A stretch of DNA of 64,000 nt from Chitinophagaceae bacterium (GCA_024508725.1 JANINS010000004.1:576163-640162); one strand, 5' to 3'. Shown: positions 18,678 to 27,660, counted from the stretch's first letter. Made by a program: numbers and translations. Notes: generated by a model from the sequence alone, not told the origin.

Positions 18678-18706
18678 TTCGAAGGTTTAAGGTTCTAACC
18701 TTCGAA
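18678..18706. promoter_or_regulatory. Perfect 10-bp inverted repeat with 9-nt spacer upstream of groES
   Basis: TTCGAAGGTT - 9 nt - AACCTTCGAA. The arm/spacer geometry resembles HrcA (CIRCE) operators, but the sequence is different. It lies just upstream of the putative groES promoter and is divergent to nusB. Confidence 0.45.
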
Positions 18707-18740
18707 AGGGTAGAAGCGTTTCACTTAGATGCCATAAAAA

Positions 18741-18780
18741 CTGAACCTCGAAGTGATTGCGACGCAAAAGACGATGCCAC
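18741..18780 (+). repeat. Dispersed palindromic element, right-half copy
   Basis: CTGAACCTCGAAGTG, then ATTGCGACGCAAAAGACGAT; same layout as the copy at 5425. Confidence 0.65.
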
Positions 18781-18818
18781 AGAACGTTAAAGCTGGTACC
18801 TAAATTCTCCATTAACCT

Positions 18819-18826
18819 TATCTTCG
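18819..18826 (+). promoter_or_regulatory. -7 promoter element (TATCTTCG) of the nusB operon
   Basis: TATCTTCGCTGCC, 25 bases before the nusB ATG; identical over 13 bases to the element before the transaldolase gene at 34119. Confidence 0.65.
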
Positions 18827-18851
18827 CTGCCCTTTAAAGTTCTTTAGACAC

Positions 18852-19778
18852 ATGATCAGCAGAAGAAATATCAGAGTTAAGGTGATGCAACTACTATATG
18901 CTATGGAGACGATGGAAGGTTCGAAAGCCGATCCTGTAAGAACACTTCGTCAGCAGTTAGATGCTTCTAAAGACCTGTTTGTTTACCTTATTTACACACT
19001 TACCGAAATTGCCCGTTACGCAGAAAAAGATGCCGCTTACAGAGCAGGTAAAAACCTGCCTTCAGCCCAGGATCTTAATGTAAACATTAAGCTTGCCGGT
19101 AATGAAACGGTTTGGAAGATCATTGAAAATGAATCTTATAAGTCGGCAGTAGAAACAACCAAAGTTGATAAGATCGACAGTGATGATGTGGTGAGGAAAC
19201 TATATGTTGAACTAACAGATACAGCCGAATACAAGCAATATATCGCCGTTGAAGGAAGAGAGAAAAGTAAAGAAAGAGAGATACTCAAGTTCATCTTTAA
19301 CCAGATCATGTTGCCAAGCGATAATTATATCAGCATTGTAGAAGAAAACTTCAATAACTGGGATGATGATGCTGAAATGATGGTTCAACTGGTGGCCAAT
19401 TACATTCAGAAGCCACACAGTTTCGACCTGAGAGATATGGTGCAGGAAGAGAAGTGGAAATTTGCCAAACAACTTTTACAAACTTCTATCGATAAGAAAG
19501 AATATGTAGGAGAGATGATCAAACCCAAGCTGAAGAACTGGGATGCAGAAAGAATCGCTTTGCTGGATATGATCATGATGCGAATGGGCATTTGTGAGTT
19601 CCTGTATTTCGAAACCATCCCACCGAAAGTTACGATCAACGAATACATAGATATAGCCAAACAGTATAGTACGCAACAAAGTGGACAGTTCATTAATGGT
19701 GTATTAGATAATATCCATAAAGAACTGGTGGCTGATGGAAAAATTCAGAAGGTAGATTTCAACAAGCAAAAAGCTTAA
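18852..19778 (+). CDS. nusB: Transcription antitermination factor NusB (extended form)
   Basis: 308 aa. It opens with the NusB signature SRRNIRVKVMQLLYAMETMEG and ends with the C-terminal NusB helices (ERIALLDMIMMRMGICEFLYFETIPPKVTINEYIDIAKQYST...FINGVLDNI). Between them lies an insert of about 150 residues, so it is twice the usual length; this long form is common in Bacteroidota. It binds boxA RNA with NusE/S10 to sustain rRNA transcription. First gene of a nusB-DUF1573-yajC unit, an arrangement often conserved in the phylum. Confidence 0.92.
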   Translation: MISRRNIRVKVMQLLYAMETMEGSKADPVRTLRQQLDASKDLFVYLIYTLTEIARYAEKDAAYRAGKNLPSAQDLNVNIKLAGNETVWKIIENESYKSAVETTKVDKIDSDDVVRKLYVELTDTAEYKQYIAVEGREKSKEREILKFIFNQIMLPSDNYISIVEENFNNWDDDAEMMVQLVANYIQKPHSFDLRDMVQEEKWKFAKQLLQTSIDKKEYVGEMIKPKLKNWDAERIALLDMIMMRMGICEFLYFETIPPKVTINEYIDIAKQYSTQQSGQFINGVLDNIHKELVADGKIQKVDFNKQKA

Positions 19779-19781
19779 CTG

Positions 19782-19789
19782 TACATTTG
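19782..19789 (+). promoter_or_regulatory. Internal -7 element (TACATTTG) before the DUF1573 gene
   Basis: Exact TAnnTTTG match starting 4 bases after the nusB stop and ending 9 bases before the ATG at 19799. It overlaps a possible TTG start, supporting the ATG. Confidence 0.5.
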
Positions 19790-19798
19790 CACCTGATT

Positions 19799-20233
19799 AT
19801 GAGAATGATGCTTATTTCTGTTGTTACTGCTATGATCTTCATAGCATGCAAGAACAACGATCAAAAACAAACTGAAGTCAAAGGTGGTATTCCGGTGATC
19901 AATACAAATGATCCAACACAGTTCACATCTATTCAATGGCTCGATTCCCTGGTAGATTTTGGTACTGTGAAAGAAGGAGAAACAAAAGATATCCAATTCA
20001 GGTTTAAGAATACAGGCGATAAGCCTTTAGTGATAACCAGTGTTGCACCAAGCTGTGGTTGCACCGTTCCTGAATTTTCGAGAGAGCCTGTTCAGCCAGG
20101 AAAAGAAGGTTTCGTAAAAGCGGTGTTTAATAGTGCAGGTCAGCATGCAACAGTGCATAAAACGATCACTGTATCTACAAATACTCAAAAACAGACCGAC
20201 GTTATTGCATTTATCGGAGACGTAGTAAACTAA
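19799..20233 (+). CDS. DUF1573 lipoprotein
   Basis: 144 aa. Lipoprotein signal (MIFIAC, Cys about 17), then an Ig/MSP-like beta domain of the DUF1573 type: FGTVKEGETKDIQFRFKNTGDKPLVITSVAPSCGCTVPE, including the hallmark SCGCT. Function is not established; these proteins sit at the periplasmic face of Bacteroidota membranes, and the fold suggests protein binding. It lies between nusB and yajC (18 bp to yajC), with a possible own promoter. Confidence 0.88.
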   Translation: MRMMLISVVTAMIFIACKNNDQKQTEVKGGIPVINTNDPTQFTSIQWLDSLVDFGTVKEGETKDIQFRFKNTGDKPLVITSVAPSCGCTVPEFSREPVQPGKEGFVKAVFNSAGQHATVHKTITVSTNTQKQTDVIAFIGDVVN

Positions 20234-20251
20234 CTAGCAAAACAAATACAA

Positions 20252-20575
20252 ATGATCAATTCAGTTTTATTATTCATGGGAAATCCACAGCAAGGTGGAG
20301 GTGGTATGATTAACCTGGTGATGATGGGAGCCATCATTCTTGTGTTCTGGTTCTTTATGATCCGTCCGCAGGCTAAGAAAGCGAAAGAGCAGAAGAAGTT
20401 TATCGAGAACATGAACAAAGGTGATAAGATCGTTACGATCGCTGGTATTCATGGTACCATCAATAAGATCAATGAAGATGGAACACTTCAGCTTGAAGTG
20501 AGCCCTGGTAGTTATATCAAGATCGAAAAATCAGCGATCAGCCAGGAGTGGACAGCCGCTATTAACAAAAAGTAA
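20252..20575 (+). CDS. yajC: Sec translocon accessory protein YajC
   Basis: 107 aa. A Gly/Gln-rich start precedes one membrane helix (about 19-37, NLVMMGAIILVFWFFMI), followed by the family signature RPQAKKAKEQKKF and a cytosolic beta domain (NKGDKIVTIAGIHGTI). Associates with SecDF and SecYEG. The stop is followed by a long hairpin (20614-20670). Confidence 0.96.
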   Translation: MINSVLLFMGNPQQGGGGMINLVMMGAIILVFWFFMIRPQAKKAKEQKKFIENMNKGDKIVTIAGIHGTINKINEDGTLQLEVSPGSYIKIEKSAISQEWTAAINKK

Positions 20576-20613
20576 TTCTAAAAGAATTTAGCTGCGCCGT
20601 ATAAACAGATGAT

Positions 20614-20675
20614 GCATCTTCAGAATACATTGTATGAATTGCTATTTAACACTTTGTATTCTGAGGATGCTTTTA
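20614..20675 (+). terminator. Long hairpin terminator after yajC
   Basis: 16-bp stem (GCATCTTCAGAATACA with TGTATTCTGAGGATGC, one G-U) and an unusually large 25-nt loop, then TTTTATTTT. The T run merges into the next promoter (20674-20681). Confidence 0.7.
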
Positions 20676-20681
20676 TTTTCG
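20674..20681 (+). promoter_or_regulatory. -7 promoter element (TATTTTCG) of the OmpH-like gene
   Basis: TAnnTTCG variant, 19 bases before the ATG at 20701, directly after the yajC hairpin. Confidence 0.5.
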
Positions 20682-20700
20682 TTTTACAAAAGCCTGTTGC

Positions 20701-21309
20701 ATGAAGAATGCTCTACTCATTGTAAATGTTGTGTTGGTGATTGCAGTAGCAACACTTTTCTTTCTCTATTTTACTAATAAAGCGCCTAAAGTAATTGCAT
20801 CTGTAACCAATACAGAGACTCCGGTTAGTGCTGGTGGGTTTAAGATCGCTTATTTCGAGATGGACTCGGTTGAGAACAACTGCTTACTCTCTAAAGAAGC
20901 CAGGGAAGCCCTCAGGGTGAAAGAAGAATCTTTAAACAATCAGTTACAAGGGATAAAAGATAAATACAATAAGCTTTGGGAAGAAAGTAATCAGAAACTC
21001 AGCTCGTTGAGTGATGATGAAAAAGCGAAACGCAAGGAAACACTTGATATGCTGGAAGAAACGTATAAAAGCCAGTATCAGAATAATGGTGCCGCAATTC
21101 AAAGTGAAATGTTTAAATACAGGCAAAAGATATTTTCTGAAGTACAAAAATTCCTCAAGGACTATTGTACAGAAAAGGGTTATTCATTTGCACTGGCCAG
21201 TGGGGGAACAACCAACGATCCGATCTATTACAAAGATTCGATGTATAACATCACTACAGATCTGATCAAAGGGCTTAACGAAAAGTACAAAGCCCAGAAG
21301 AAGAACTAA
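20701..21309 (+). CDS. OmpH/Skp-like periplasmic chaperone
   Basis: 202 aa. N-terminal signal anchor (about 4-24), then the Skp pattern: a beta strand with conserved FKIAYFEMDSV, a long charged coiled coil (about 70-150: EALRVKEESLNNQLQGIKDKYNKLWEE...), and a closing GYSFALASGGTTNDPIYYKDSMYNIT strand pair. Skp-type proteins form jellyfish-shaped trimers that hold unfolded outer-membrane proteins. A terminator follows at 21313. Confidence 0.85.
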   Translation: MKNALLIVNVVLVIAVATLFFLYFTNKAPKVIASVTNTETPVSAGGFKIAYFEMDSVENNCLLSKEAREALRVKEESLNNQLQGIKDKYNKLWEESNQKLSSLSDDEKAKRKETLDMLEETYKSQYQNNGAAIQSEMFKYRQKIFSEVQKFLKDYCTEKGYSFALASGGTTNDPIYYKDSMYNITTDLIKGLNEKYKAQKKN

Positions 21310-21312
21310 TTG

Positions 21313-21337
21313 AAGTCCCGCTACTGCGGGATTTTTT
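21313..21337 (+). terminator. Rho-independent terminator after the OmpH-like gene
   Basis: Stem GTCCCGC/GCGGGAT with a 4-nt loop, then TTTTTTATT. Confidence 0.85.
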
Positions 21338-21376
21338 ATTGCTTCAAAGTCTTTTCTTTGCAGTAATCTATACTGC

Positions 21377-22363
21377 ATGAACGTAGAGCAGATACTCACC
21401 AATCTTTCCCAACTTAAAGTGGCCGTTGTTGGCGATATTATGTTAGACACTTACTGGTGGGGAAAGGTAGAACGAATTTCTCCCGAAGCACCGGTTCCGG
21501 TGGTTGCACTGGATAAAAAGGAATTACGCATTGGTGGTGCAGCAAATGTTGCATTGAACACTGTTTCGTTCGGAGCTTCCACCGCTATTTTCTCGGTTGT
21601 TGGTGATGATGATGACGGTAAAGCATTGCAGCAGCTCATGAATAAACAAGGTATTACTACAGACTATCTTGTTTTTTCAAAAGACAGGACAACTACCAAT
21701 AAAACAAGGATCATCAGTCGTAATCAGCAGATGATGCGTTTAGATGCAGAGGTGACTACCGATCTTAGTGATGAAACAGAGGAAAAACTATTGAGTAATT
21801 TCAAAGCTTTTGTTGCAAAGGAAAAACCTCACGTAGTGATCCTGGAAGATTACAATAAAGGTGTGCTTACAGAAACACTTATCGCATCAGTGATCAACCT
21901 TTGTAATGAGAACAACATTATCACAACGGTAGATCCCAAAAGAAAGAACTTCTTTGCCTATAAAGAAGTGACCATATTCAAACCCAACCTGAAAGAAGTT
22001 AAAGAAGCGTTGAACCTCTTGTTCGATGAAGTAGATGCTGACCTTCTTAATACAATACACCTGCAACTTTCTGATGCCTTGCATCATACTTATTCGTTGA
22101 TCACTTTATCTGAAAAAGGAGCTTTTTACCAGGGTAATGATATAAGCAAGATCATTCCATCGCATCGAAGAAATATTGCTGATGTAAGTGGAGCTGGTGA
22201 TACGGTTATCGCAGTGGCATCACTGGTTTATGCAGCTTCGAAAAATATTGGTCTTGCTGCTGAAGTTGCCAATATTGCCGGAGGCCTTGTTTGTGAAGAA
22301 GTAGGAACAGTAGCGATCGATAAAATCAAACTCATCAGTGAATGTAAAACCTTGCTTTCCTGA
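21377..22363 (+). CDS. rfaE1: D-glycero-beta-D-manno-heptose-7-phosphate kinase (RfaE domain I)
   Basis: 328 aa PfkB-family sugar kinase. RfaE-specific start VVGDIMLDTYWWGKVERISPEAPVPVV, glycine motif GGAANVALN (53-61), and the anion hole and catalytic base in DVSGAGDT (269-276, base D275). It phosphorylates heptose-7-phosphate at C1 on the way to ADP-heptose for lipopolysaccharide core. Only the kinase half of bifunctional HldE is present; the nucleotidyltransferase half must be elsewhere. The TGA overlaps the ispD ATG by one base, indicating translational coupling. Confidence 0.92.
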   Translation: MNVEQILTNLSQLKVAVVGDIMLDTYWWGKVERISPEAPVPVVALDKKELRIGGAANVALNTVSFGASTAIFSVVGDDDDGKALQQLMNKQGITTDYLVFSKDRTTTNKTRIISRNQQMMRLDAEVTTDLSDETEEKLLSNFKAFVAKEKPHVVILEDYNKGVLTETLIASVINLCNENNIITTVDPKRKNFFAYKEVTIFKPNLKEVKEALNLLFDEVDADLLNTIHLQLSDALHHTYSLITLSEKGAFYQGNDISKIIPSHRRNIADVSGAGDTVIAVASLVYAASKNIGLAAEVANIAGGLVCEEVGTVAIDKIKLISECKTLLS

Positions 22364-23031
22364 TGAAGAAGTTCGCTGTTATTGCTGCAGGAGGATCCGG
22401 AACAAGAATGGCCAGCTCAGTTCCAAAACAATTCTTACAACTGAATGGGAAAGCTGTGTTGTGGCATACGATCAAAGCTTTTACTGATGCATTCGAAGAT
22501 ATACAACTGATCATTGTAAGTCCTGCAGAACATTTGCAAACCGCAAAAGATATCTGTAAAGACTCTTTCAATACGCAATTTGTAGAGGGAGGGAATACAA
22601 GATTTCATTCGGTGAAAAATGGACTTGCTTCAGTTGAAAAAGATTCGATCGTTTTTGTTCATGATGCCGTAAGATGTTTAATAACTCCTGATCTGATTAA
22701 ACGATGCTATCACCAGGCTGTTGAAAAAGGAACTGCCATTCCTGCAATTGCTGTGAACGACAGCATAAGAATCGTGGATGATAATTCTAGTAAAGTAGTA
22801 AACCGAAATACGATTAGGATCATCCAAACACCTCAAACTTTTCATTCAGAAATTTTATTAAAGGCTTTTGCTGTTGATTACAACGATTCATTTACTGATG
22901 AAGCCACCGTTGTTGAAGCCTCGGGGAAAGAAGTTCACCTGATCGATGGTGAGCAAACCAATATCAAGATCACTCGTCCCATAGATCTCTTGATCGCCGA
23001 AAAAATTCTGCAGGAAAGATCATCGCTTTAA
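22363..23031 (+). CDS. ispD: 2-C-methyl-D-erythritol 4-phosphate cytidylyltransferase
   Basis: 222 aa. Makes CDP-methylerythritol in the MEP route to isoprenoids. N-terminal nucleotide-binding motif AAGGSGTRMASSVPKQFL (8-25), FVHDAVRCL (about 100), the NRNTIRIIQTPQTF segment (about 147-160) and the SFTDEATVVE motif. Coupled to the heptose kinase by a one-base stop/start overlap. Its 3' end overlaps the convergent FemAB-like gene by 12 bp. Confidence 0.95.
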   Translation: MKKFAVIAAGGSGTRMASSVPKQFLQLNGKAVLWHTIKAFTDAFEDIQLIIVSPAEHLQTAKDICKDSFNTQFVEGGNTRFHSVKNGLASVEKDSIVFVHDAVRCLITPDLIKRCYHQAVEKGTAIPAIAVNDSIRIVDDNSSKVVNRNTIRIIQTPQTFHSEILLKAFAVDYNDSFTDEATVVEASGKEVHLIDGEQTNIKITRPIDLLIAEKILQERSSL

Positions 23032-23928
23032 AATATTGAGTGGAAAGCGAAGCTTATTAAAATGCCAGTGATAATATGGCTGATCGATCGCTCCGAACTT
23101 TTCATAAAAACTTTTCACGCCAGGCAGATCAGATCCTTCAAAATCGAAGAGCAGTTTTTCACCTGCAAATTCTTTTATTACTGCATCAATGAGGTAATGA
23201 TTGGCTTCTGATCTTCTTCCTGCCTCGGTTGTCGTGTTCATCACATTGTAAATACGCTTTTCATCTTTAAAGAAAAGACCAATAGCCATCAGTTCACCAG
23301 ATGAGTTGCATATTTTCCTTGTGAAGCACATGTCTTGTTTGGAAAAATCCTGCGCAAGTTGATAAAAGTTATTGTAATCGTTTGATGTGATATGTGAAAA
23401 TCTGTCGTGGTAATATGATCGGTAATGTTTGATCGCATCATCGATAGCAAGATCCGTTACAACATTGAGATCGGCTTTCTCAGCTTTTTTCAGGTTTTGC
23501 AGTAAGTCTTTTTTATAAGCTAACCTGATCTGCTCAATACCCACCGACAGATCGATTACAAGATTGGTTCTTCGTTTTGCATGAGTGGTTTTAGCGAATT
23601 GCTCATTCTCAAAATTGAAAAGAATATCACCATACTTAGTGAAAGAAAAGATCAGTTCTGCAATATTGATGTCGTTGATATTACCTATCAAACCTAACTG
23701 TTGAATAAATGCAGCTTCATAATTATACCTGAACCCGAATTTTTTTCTCCACGGAAGTGCTACTACGGCTGTATAATCGTTGATCACAACGCCATGCCAG
23801 TTGTCGCACATTGCCTGTAAATATTCATAACGGGAATAGATCAAGCCATTGTTTGCATTGGCAATACAGTTATTCCATTTGTCTGCATCGATCTTATGAG
23901 AGGGGAGTATGTCAATATGATGCGACAT
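23020..23928 (-). CDS. FemAB/GNAT-fold acyltransferase-like protein
   Basis: 302 aa. The double-GNAT layout of FemAB-type or related acetyltransferases: an N-terminal lobe with IYSRYEYLQAMCDNWHGVV and a C-terminal lobe with ELMAIGLFFKDEKRIYNVMNTTTEAGRRSEANHYLIDAVIKEFAG and LFDFEGSDLPGVKSFYEKFGA. The last motif is shared by aminoacyl-lipid/peptidoglycan transferases and many uncharacterised Bacteroidota GNATs. Substrate unknown. It starts 1 bp after the large M1 metallopeptidase gene upstream, so the two form one transcript. Confidence 0.75.
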   Translation of the reverse strand: MSHHIDILPSHKIDADKWNNCIANANNGLIYSRYEYLQAMCDNWHGVVINDYTAVVALPWRKKFGFRYNYEAAFIQQLGLIGNINDINIAELIFSFTKYGDILFNFENEQFAKTTHAKRRTNLVIDLSVGIEQIRLAYKKDLLQNLKKAEKADLNVVTDLAIDDAIKHYRSYYHDRFSHITSNDYNNFYQLAQDFSKQDMCFTRKICNSSGELMAIGLFFKDEKRIYNVMNTTTEAGRRSEANHYLIDAVIKEFAGEKLLFDFEGSDLPGVKSFYEKFGAIDQPYYHWHFNKLRFPLNILKR

Positions 23929-23929
23929 A

Positions 23930-26776
23930 CTAGATCGGTATTTGTGGGATCAATTTTTTGGCTGTAAGATTTTGAACATTGATGCTGAACGATACTTTGC
24001 GAAAGAATTTATTCTCTTCCGGTACTGTTTTCAAACTATTACTGAATTCTTTGCTGTAAATAATAGGAGCGTAGATATTGATGATGTCACCAATCGATAA
24101 TTGTAATCCCGCTACATACAAAAACCTGCTGATGGCAGCATCTTTTTTCCATGCATCTGCATACGTTCCGGCATCGGCAAAAACTTTCAACGGTAAGGGA
24201 ATCGGTAATATTTTTTTGGGAATATTCGTACTAAGATTTATTGCAGCGGTCCAGTCGTCTGATCTTCCCTGTAGATCCTGGAATATATCAGTCCTGATCT
24301 TTAAATTGCCATCTCTTTCCATGATCTGCTGAGAAGCAAAACCATCAAACTCATTCCTTCCTACAAAATAATTGCTGTAGGTATAATCTTCATTTCCTCT
24401 TACGGCAGTTAGTTTTGGCTGATAAACATAAGTAGTGGCTTGTTTCAGAGGTGTTTTACCACCAATGTATCCAAACTTGATCGCAGTGACCCTCATTTTC
24501 AAACCACCACCATTGGGATAGTTAAAAAAATAATTGAGTGTACCACCGAGTCGGTAAAATTCCTTTCCCTGCTGTAATTGTAACTGCCACGAATATGGAT
24601 ATAGTACACGATAATTGTCCGTATTATAACTCAGTTGATTTATATACCTCGTTTTTGTTTCGCCTTCTTCGGGATAACTGTTGTTGTCGCTCTGTTTAAA
24701 AACGTAATTGAATCCTTTTTCACTGATAAGGAAAGTTCTTACATCAAACCATCGATTGATTGTTGAACGGGGATCTTTATTATTCAAATGCACTTGTATA
24801 GAAGGAACGATCTTAGAAAAGTTACTGAATACTTTGCTTCCATTGCTATCGATACCATCTCTTATCGAGAATTTCGCAGCATTTAATCCAATAGCAAAAT
24901 GACTGATCTTTCCCTTGGAATATTTGTTATAACTGGCTTGCCCGATCACATTCAATGTACTGCTGTTTGTTGCATATAACGGAGCAACAATAAATCGAAA
25001 ATCTGTAACCGGCACCTGGAAGTTATGTATCACTCCACCGATCATGAACTTATCGTACATGTTATAACCTATTGCAGGCATAACCGAGATGTACGTGTAC
25101 TTGTCAGTATTTTTCATTCCGGTAAAACCGGTGAGTTTAAGATTTTTTTTTTGAGGCTTGGTTAAAGGTCCGGTTGTAAACAGGAGTTGATACAATGAAT
25201 CAATACGCTGACCTGAGTTTCGTTCAATGCTTTCTTTAAAATCTTGCGGATACGGATGTTTGAAAGCCCATTCTTTATAATAAGCTCTCATAGCACTATC
25301 AAATGTTGCTCTGCCAAGTTGTTCTTCCAGGCGTTTCATCCAGATGCTTGTCTTTACATAAACAACCAAACCGTAGTTGGTAAAAGAGAATTGCTCTGAC
25401 GGTGTTTCGATCGGTTGATCTTTATATATCTTCATCATCAGGTTCAGCAACATTTCCAATCCTTCATCAGGCGTTTTATTAGCCATCAACTGACCACCAT
25501 TCTTCTGAACAGTACTATAATTACTATATTTCTCAAGTTCGTATCGGTTTTGATAATAACTGTTCATTCCTTCATCCATCCAGGCATGATCTCTTTCGTT
25601 TGATGCCAGAATACCATAGAACCAGTTATGACCAATCTCATGAGCTATAGTAATATCCAGTTCCTGTCCACCATCTGTCATGGTGATTAATGTAATGGTA
25701 GGATATTCCATTCCACCGCTATTATCCTGTGCATTTCCACTAACAGCAGTTACAACGTTGTAAGGATAATCTGCCAGGTATTCGCTGTATTTTCTTGTTC
25801 CATCTTTTACATAAGAGATACTCTTTTGCCAGTTATTTTTTTCCCACGGATGAAAAAAACTAAAACCATCAACCGTTTTACTGGCAAGTTGAACAGTATC
25901 GTATTGCACTACAAATAACTTACTGGCAAACCAGGCAAAGTCATGCACTTTATCTTGTATGTAGCGTAATGTTTTTGTTTGTGCAGATGATGGCGGCATC
26001 ACTTCATAAAAAGTTTTGCCTGTTTTTTTTGCCTGTGATTCTAATCTATTCTTGAAAAGTGTATAGTTCTCCTGGGATTCGACCGATTGTTTACCTAATG
26101 ATTTCAACTTCTCCAATTCATCCGCATTCTGCAGTTCACCGGTGGCTGCAACAATATAATTGGCAGGAACGGTGATCGTAACATCAAACTTTCCAAACTC
26201 ACTGTAAAATTCTCCCTGGTCCAAATAAGGCATGCGATGCCAGCCTTTTGCATCATACACCGCAGGTTTGGGATACCATTGTGTTACCTGGAAAGTTTGT
26301 CCGGTAAATCCACCTCTCGAAATATTCTTAGGTAGCTTCACATGAAAAGGAGTGGAGATGGTGATTGATTTTCCCGGAGCCAAAGCTGCAGGCAAATTCA
26401 ACTTACCAATATCAATATTGGTTGGATGTTCTTCGAAACTGGCGGTAACGCCATCCACTTTAAAATCCAAACGGTTGATGTAGCCTTTGTCGTCCTCTTT
26501 CGAAAAATAAAAATCAGTGCTTCCGTTCGATGTTACTTGTTCGGCAAAAGCGGTCTTATCATTTTTATAGGCATTGGGCCAGAGATGAAACCATATGAAC
26601 CGCAATGTATCAGGAGAATTGTTTACATAAACCAGCTTCTCAAAAGCATCAAGCGTATTTTCTTTATCGTTCAATGTAACATTGATGGTATAATTCACTT
26701 CCTGCTGCCAGTATTTTTTCTGTGCAAAAACATTGATCTGAACCAATAAGACAGCAGCCAACAAAATTTTCTTCAC
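23930..26776 (-). CDS. Large secreted M1 family metallopeptidase
   Basis: 948 aa with signal peptide (1-18). The M1 core carries GGMEYP (354-359), HEIGH (379-383) and the third zinc ligand E402. The region after about residue 560 is an extension of roughly 390 residues rich in alternating aromatic/polar strands (YNKYSKGKISHFAIGLNAAKF; LFVAGLQLSIGDIINIYAP-like segments), which looks like a C-terminal outer-membrane-type beta structure rather than the usual ERAP domain. It would degrade peptides in the periplasm or at the outer membrane. First gene of a pair with the FemAB-like gene. Confidence 0.9.
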   Translation of the reverse strand: MKKILLAAVLLVQINVFAQKKYWQQEVNYTINVTLNDKENTLDAFEKLVYVNNSPDTLRFIWFHLWPNAYKNDKTAFAEQVTSNGSTDFYFSKEDDKGYINRLDFKVDGVTASFEEHPTNIDIGKLNLPAALAPGKSITISTPFHVKLPKNISRGGFTGQTFQVTQWYPKPAVYDAKGWHRMPYLDQGEFYSEFGKFDVTITVPANYIVAATGELQNADELEKLKSLGKQSVESQENYTLFKNRLESQAKKTGKTFYEVMPPSSAQTKTLRYIQDKVHDFAWFASKLFVVQYDTVQLASKTVDGFSFFHPWEKNNWQKSISYVKDGTRKYSEYLADYPYNVVTAVSGNAQDNSGGMEYPTITLITMTDGGQELDITIAHEIGHNWFYGILASNERDHAWMDEGMNSYYQNRYELEKYSNYSTVQKNGGQLMANKTPDEGLEMLLNLMMKIYKDQPIETPSEQFSFTNYGLVVYVKTSIWMKRLEEQLGRATFDSAMRAYYKEWAFKHPYPQDFKESIERNSGQRIDSLYQLLFTTGPLTKPQKKNLKLTGFTGMKNTDKYTYISVMPAIGYNMYDKFMIGGVIHNFQVPVTDFRFIVAPLYATNSSTLNVIGQASYNKYSKGKISHFAIGLNAAKFSIRDGIDSNGSKVFSNFSKIVPSIQVHLNNKDPRSTINRWFDVRTFLISEKGFNYVFKQSDNNSYPEEGETKTRYINQLSYNTDNYRVLYPYSWQLQLQQGKEFYRLGGTLNYFFNYPNGGGLKMRVTAIKFGYIGGKTPLKQATTYVYQPKLTAVRGNEDYTYSNYFVGRNEFDGFASQQIMERDGNLKIRTDIFQDLQGRSDDWTAAINLSTNIPKKILPIPLPLKVFADAGTYADAWKKDAAISRFLYVAGLQLSIGDIINIYAPIIYSKEFSNSLKTVPEENKFFRKVSFSINVQNLTAKKLIPQIPI

Positions 26777-26850
26777 CTCTTCAAAATTTGGCTTGTAAGA
26801 TAAACATTTAGGAGAATTATGGGTTTATCAGCTTCTGAACATCTGTTAAA

Positions 26851-26907
26851 CTTCCGTTGCGCCTGTCCGACGTAGCTTTAGCGAAGGCTGATCGCACACT
26901 TGTACTG
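26851..26907 (+). repeat. Dispersed palindromic element split by a 30-bp insert
   Basis: CTTCCGTTGCG (26851-26861), a 30-bp insert (26862-26891, containing CGTAGCTTTAGCGAAGG), then TCGCACACTTGTACTG (26892-26907). Removing the insert restores the family core exactly, apart from one base. Confidence 0.8.
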
Positions 26908-26955
26908 AAGAAACTTCTTTCATCACTCTATTTCCCGAATCTTTGCAGCCAGATT

Positions 26956-27660
26956 ATGAAACAGAAACCAGTACATCCATCGATGGAGCCATTTTTAGAA
27001 GGCAAAGTGATATTGATCGATAAACCGCTTCATTGGACAAGTTTTGATGCCGTTAAAAAGATCAGGATATTGACCGGTGTTTCAAAAGTGGGCCATGCAG
27101 GAACATTAGATCCGCTGGCTACAGGATTGCTCATCATCTGCACAGGAAAATTCACTAAGAAGATCAATGAGTATATGGGAATGGAAAAAGAATATACCGG
27201 GTCTTTTACTCTTGGTGCAACAACGCCAACTTATGATCTTGAAAGTGAGGCAACAGATCATAAAGATATTGCTCATCTTACTGAAGCGATGATCAAAGCT
27301 GCCACGCAACCTTTCATCGGGAATATATTACAGGTTCCACCTATTCATTCAGCCATAAAAAAAGAAGGTAAGCCGGTTTATCTCGCTGCAAGAAAAGGAG
27401 AAGATGTGATGCTGGAACCTCGGCCAATTACAATCTCAGAATTCGAGATCACGAAAATCGATCTTCCCAAAGTTGAGTTCAGAGTGGTTTGTTCGACAGG
27501 AACATATATCAGGAGCCTTGCAAATGATTTTGGAAGAGAATTGGGTGTAGGCGGTTTTTTAAGTGGGTTACGCAGAACAAGAATCGGAATCTTTCTCGCC
27601 GAAAACGCACAATCGCTTCAGCAATTCGAAGCAGGGATCAAAGAATTGAAAGGAGTTTAG
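26956..27660 (+). CDS. truB: tRNA pseudouridine(55) synthase TruB
   Basis: 234 aa. Isomerises U55 in the T-loop of tRNAs. Catalytic motif GHAGTLDPLATGLL with nucleophile D52, followed by KEYTGSFTLG, the QVPPIHSAIKKEGKPVYLAARKG segment and CSTGTYIRSLANDFG. The start is the ATG at 26956, ten bases after a promoter-like AATCTTTGCAGCC (26938-26950); a 33-codon upstream extension of the frame runs through the repeat element and is rejected. The 3' end overlaps the convergent BamA-like gene by 4 bp. Confidence 0.95.
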   Translation: MKQKPVHPSMEPFLEGKVILIDKPLHWTSFDAVKKIRILTGVSKVGHAGTLDPLATGLLIICTGKFTKKINEYMGMEKEYTGSFTLGATTPTYDLESEATDHKDIAHLTEAMIKAATQPFIGNILQVPPIHSAIKKEGKPVYLAARKGEDVMLEPRPITISEFEITKIDLPKVEFRVVCSTGTYIRSLANDFGRELGVGGFLSGLRRTRIGIFLAENAQSLQQFEAGIKELKGV

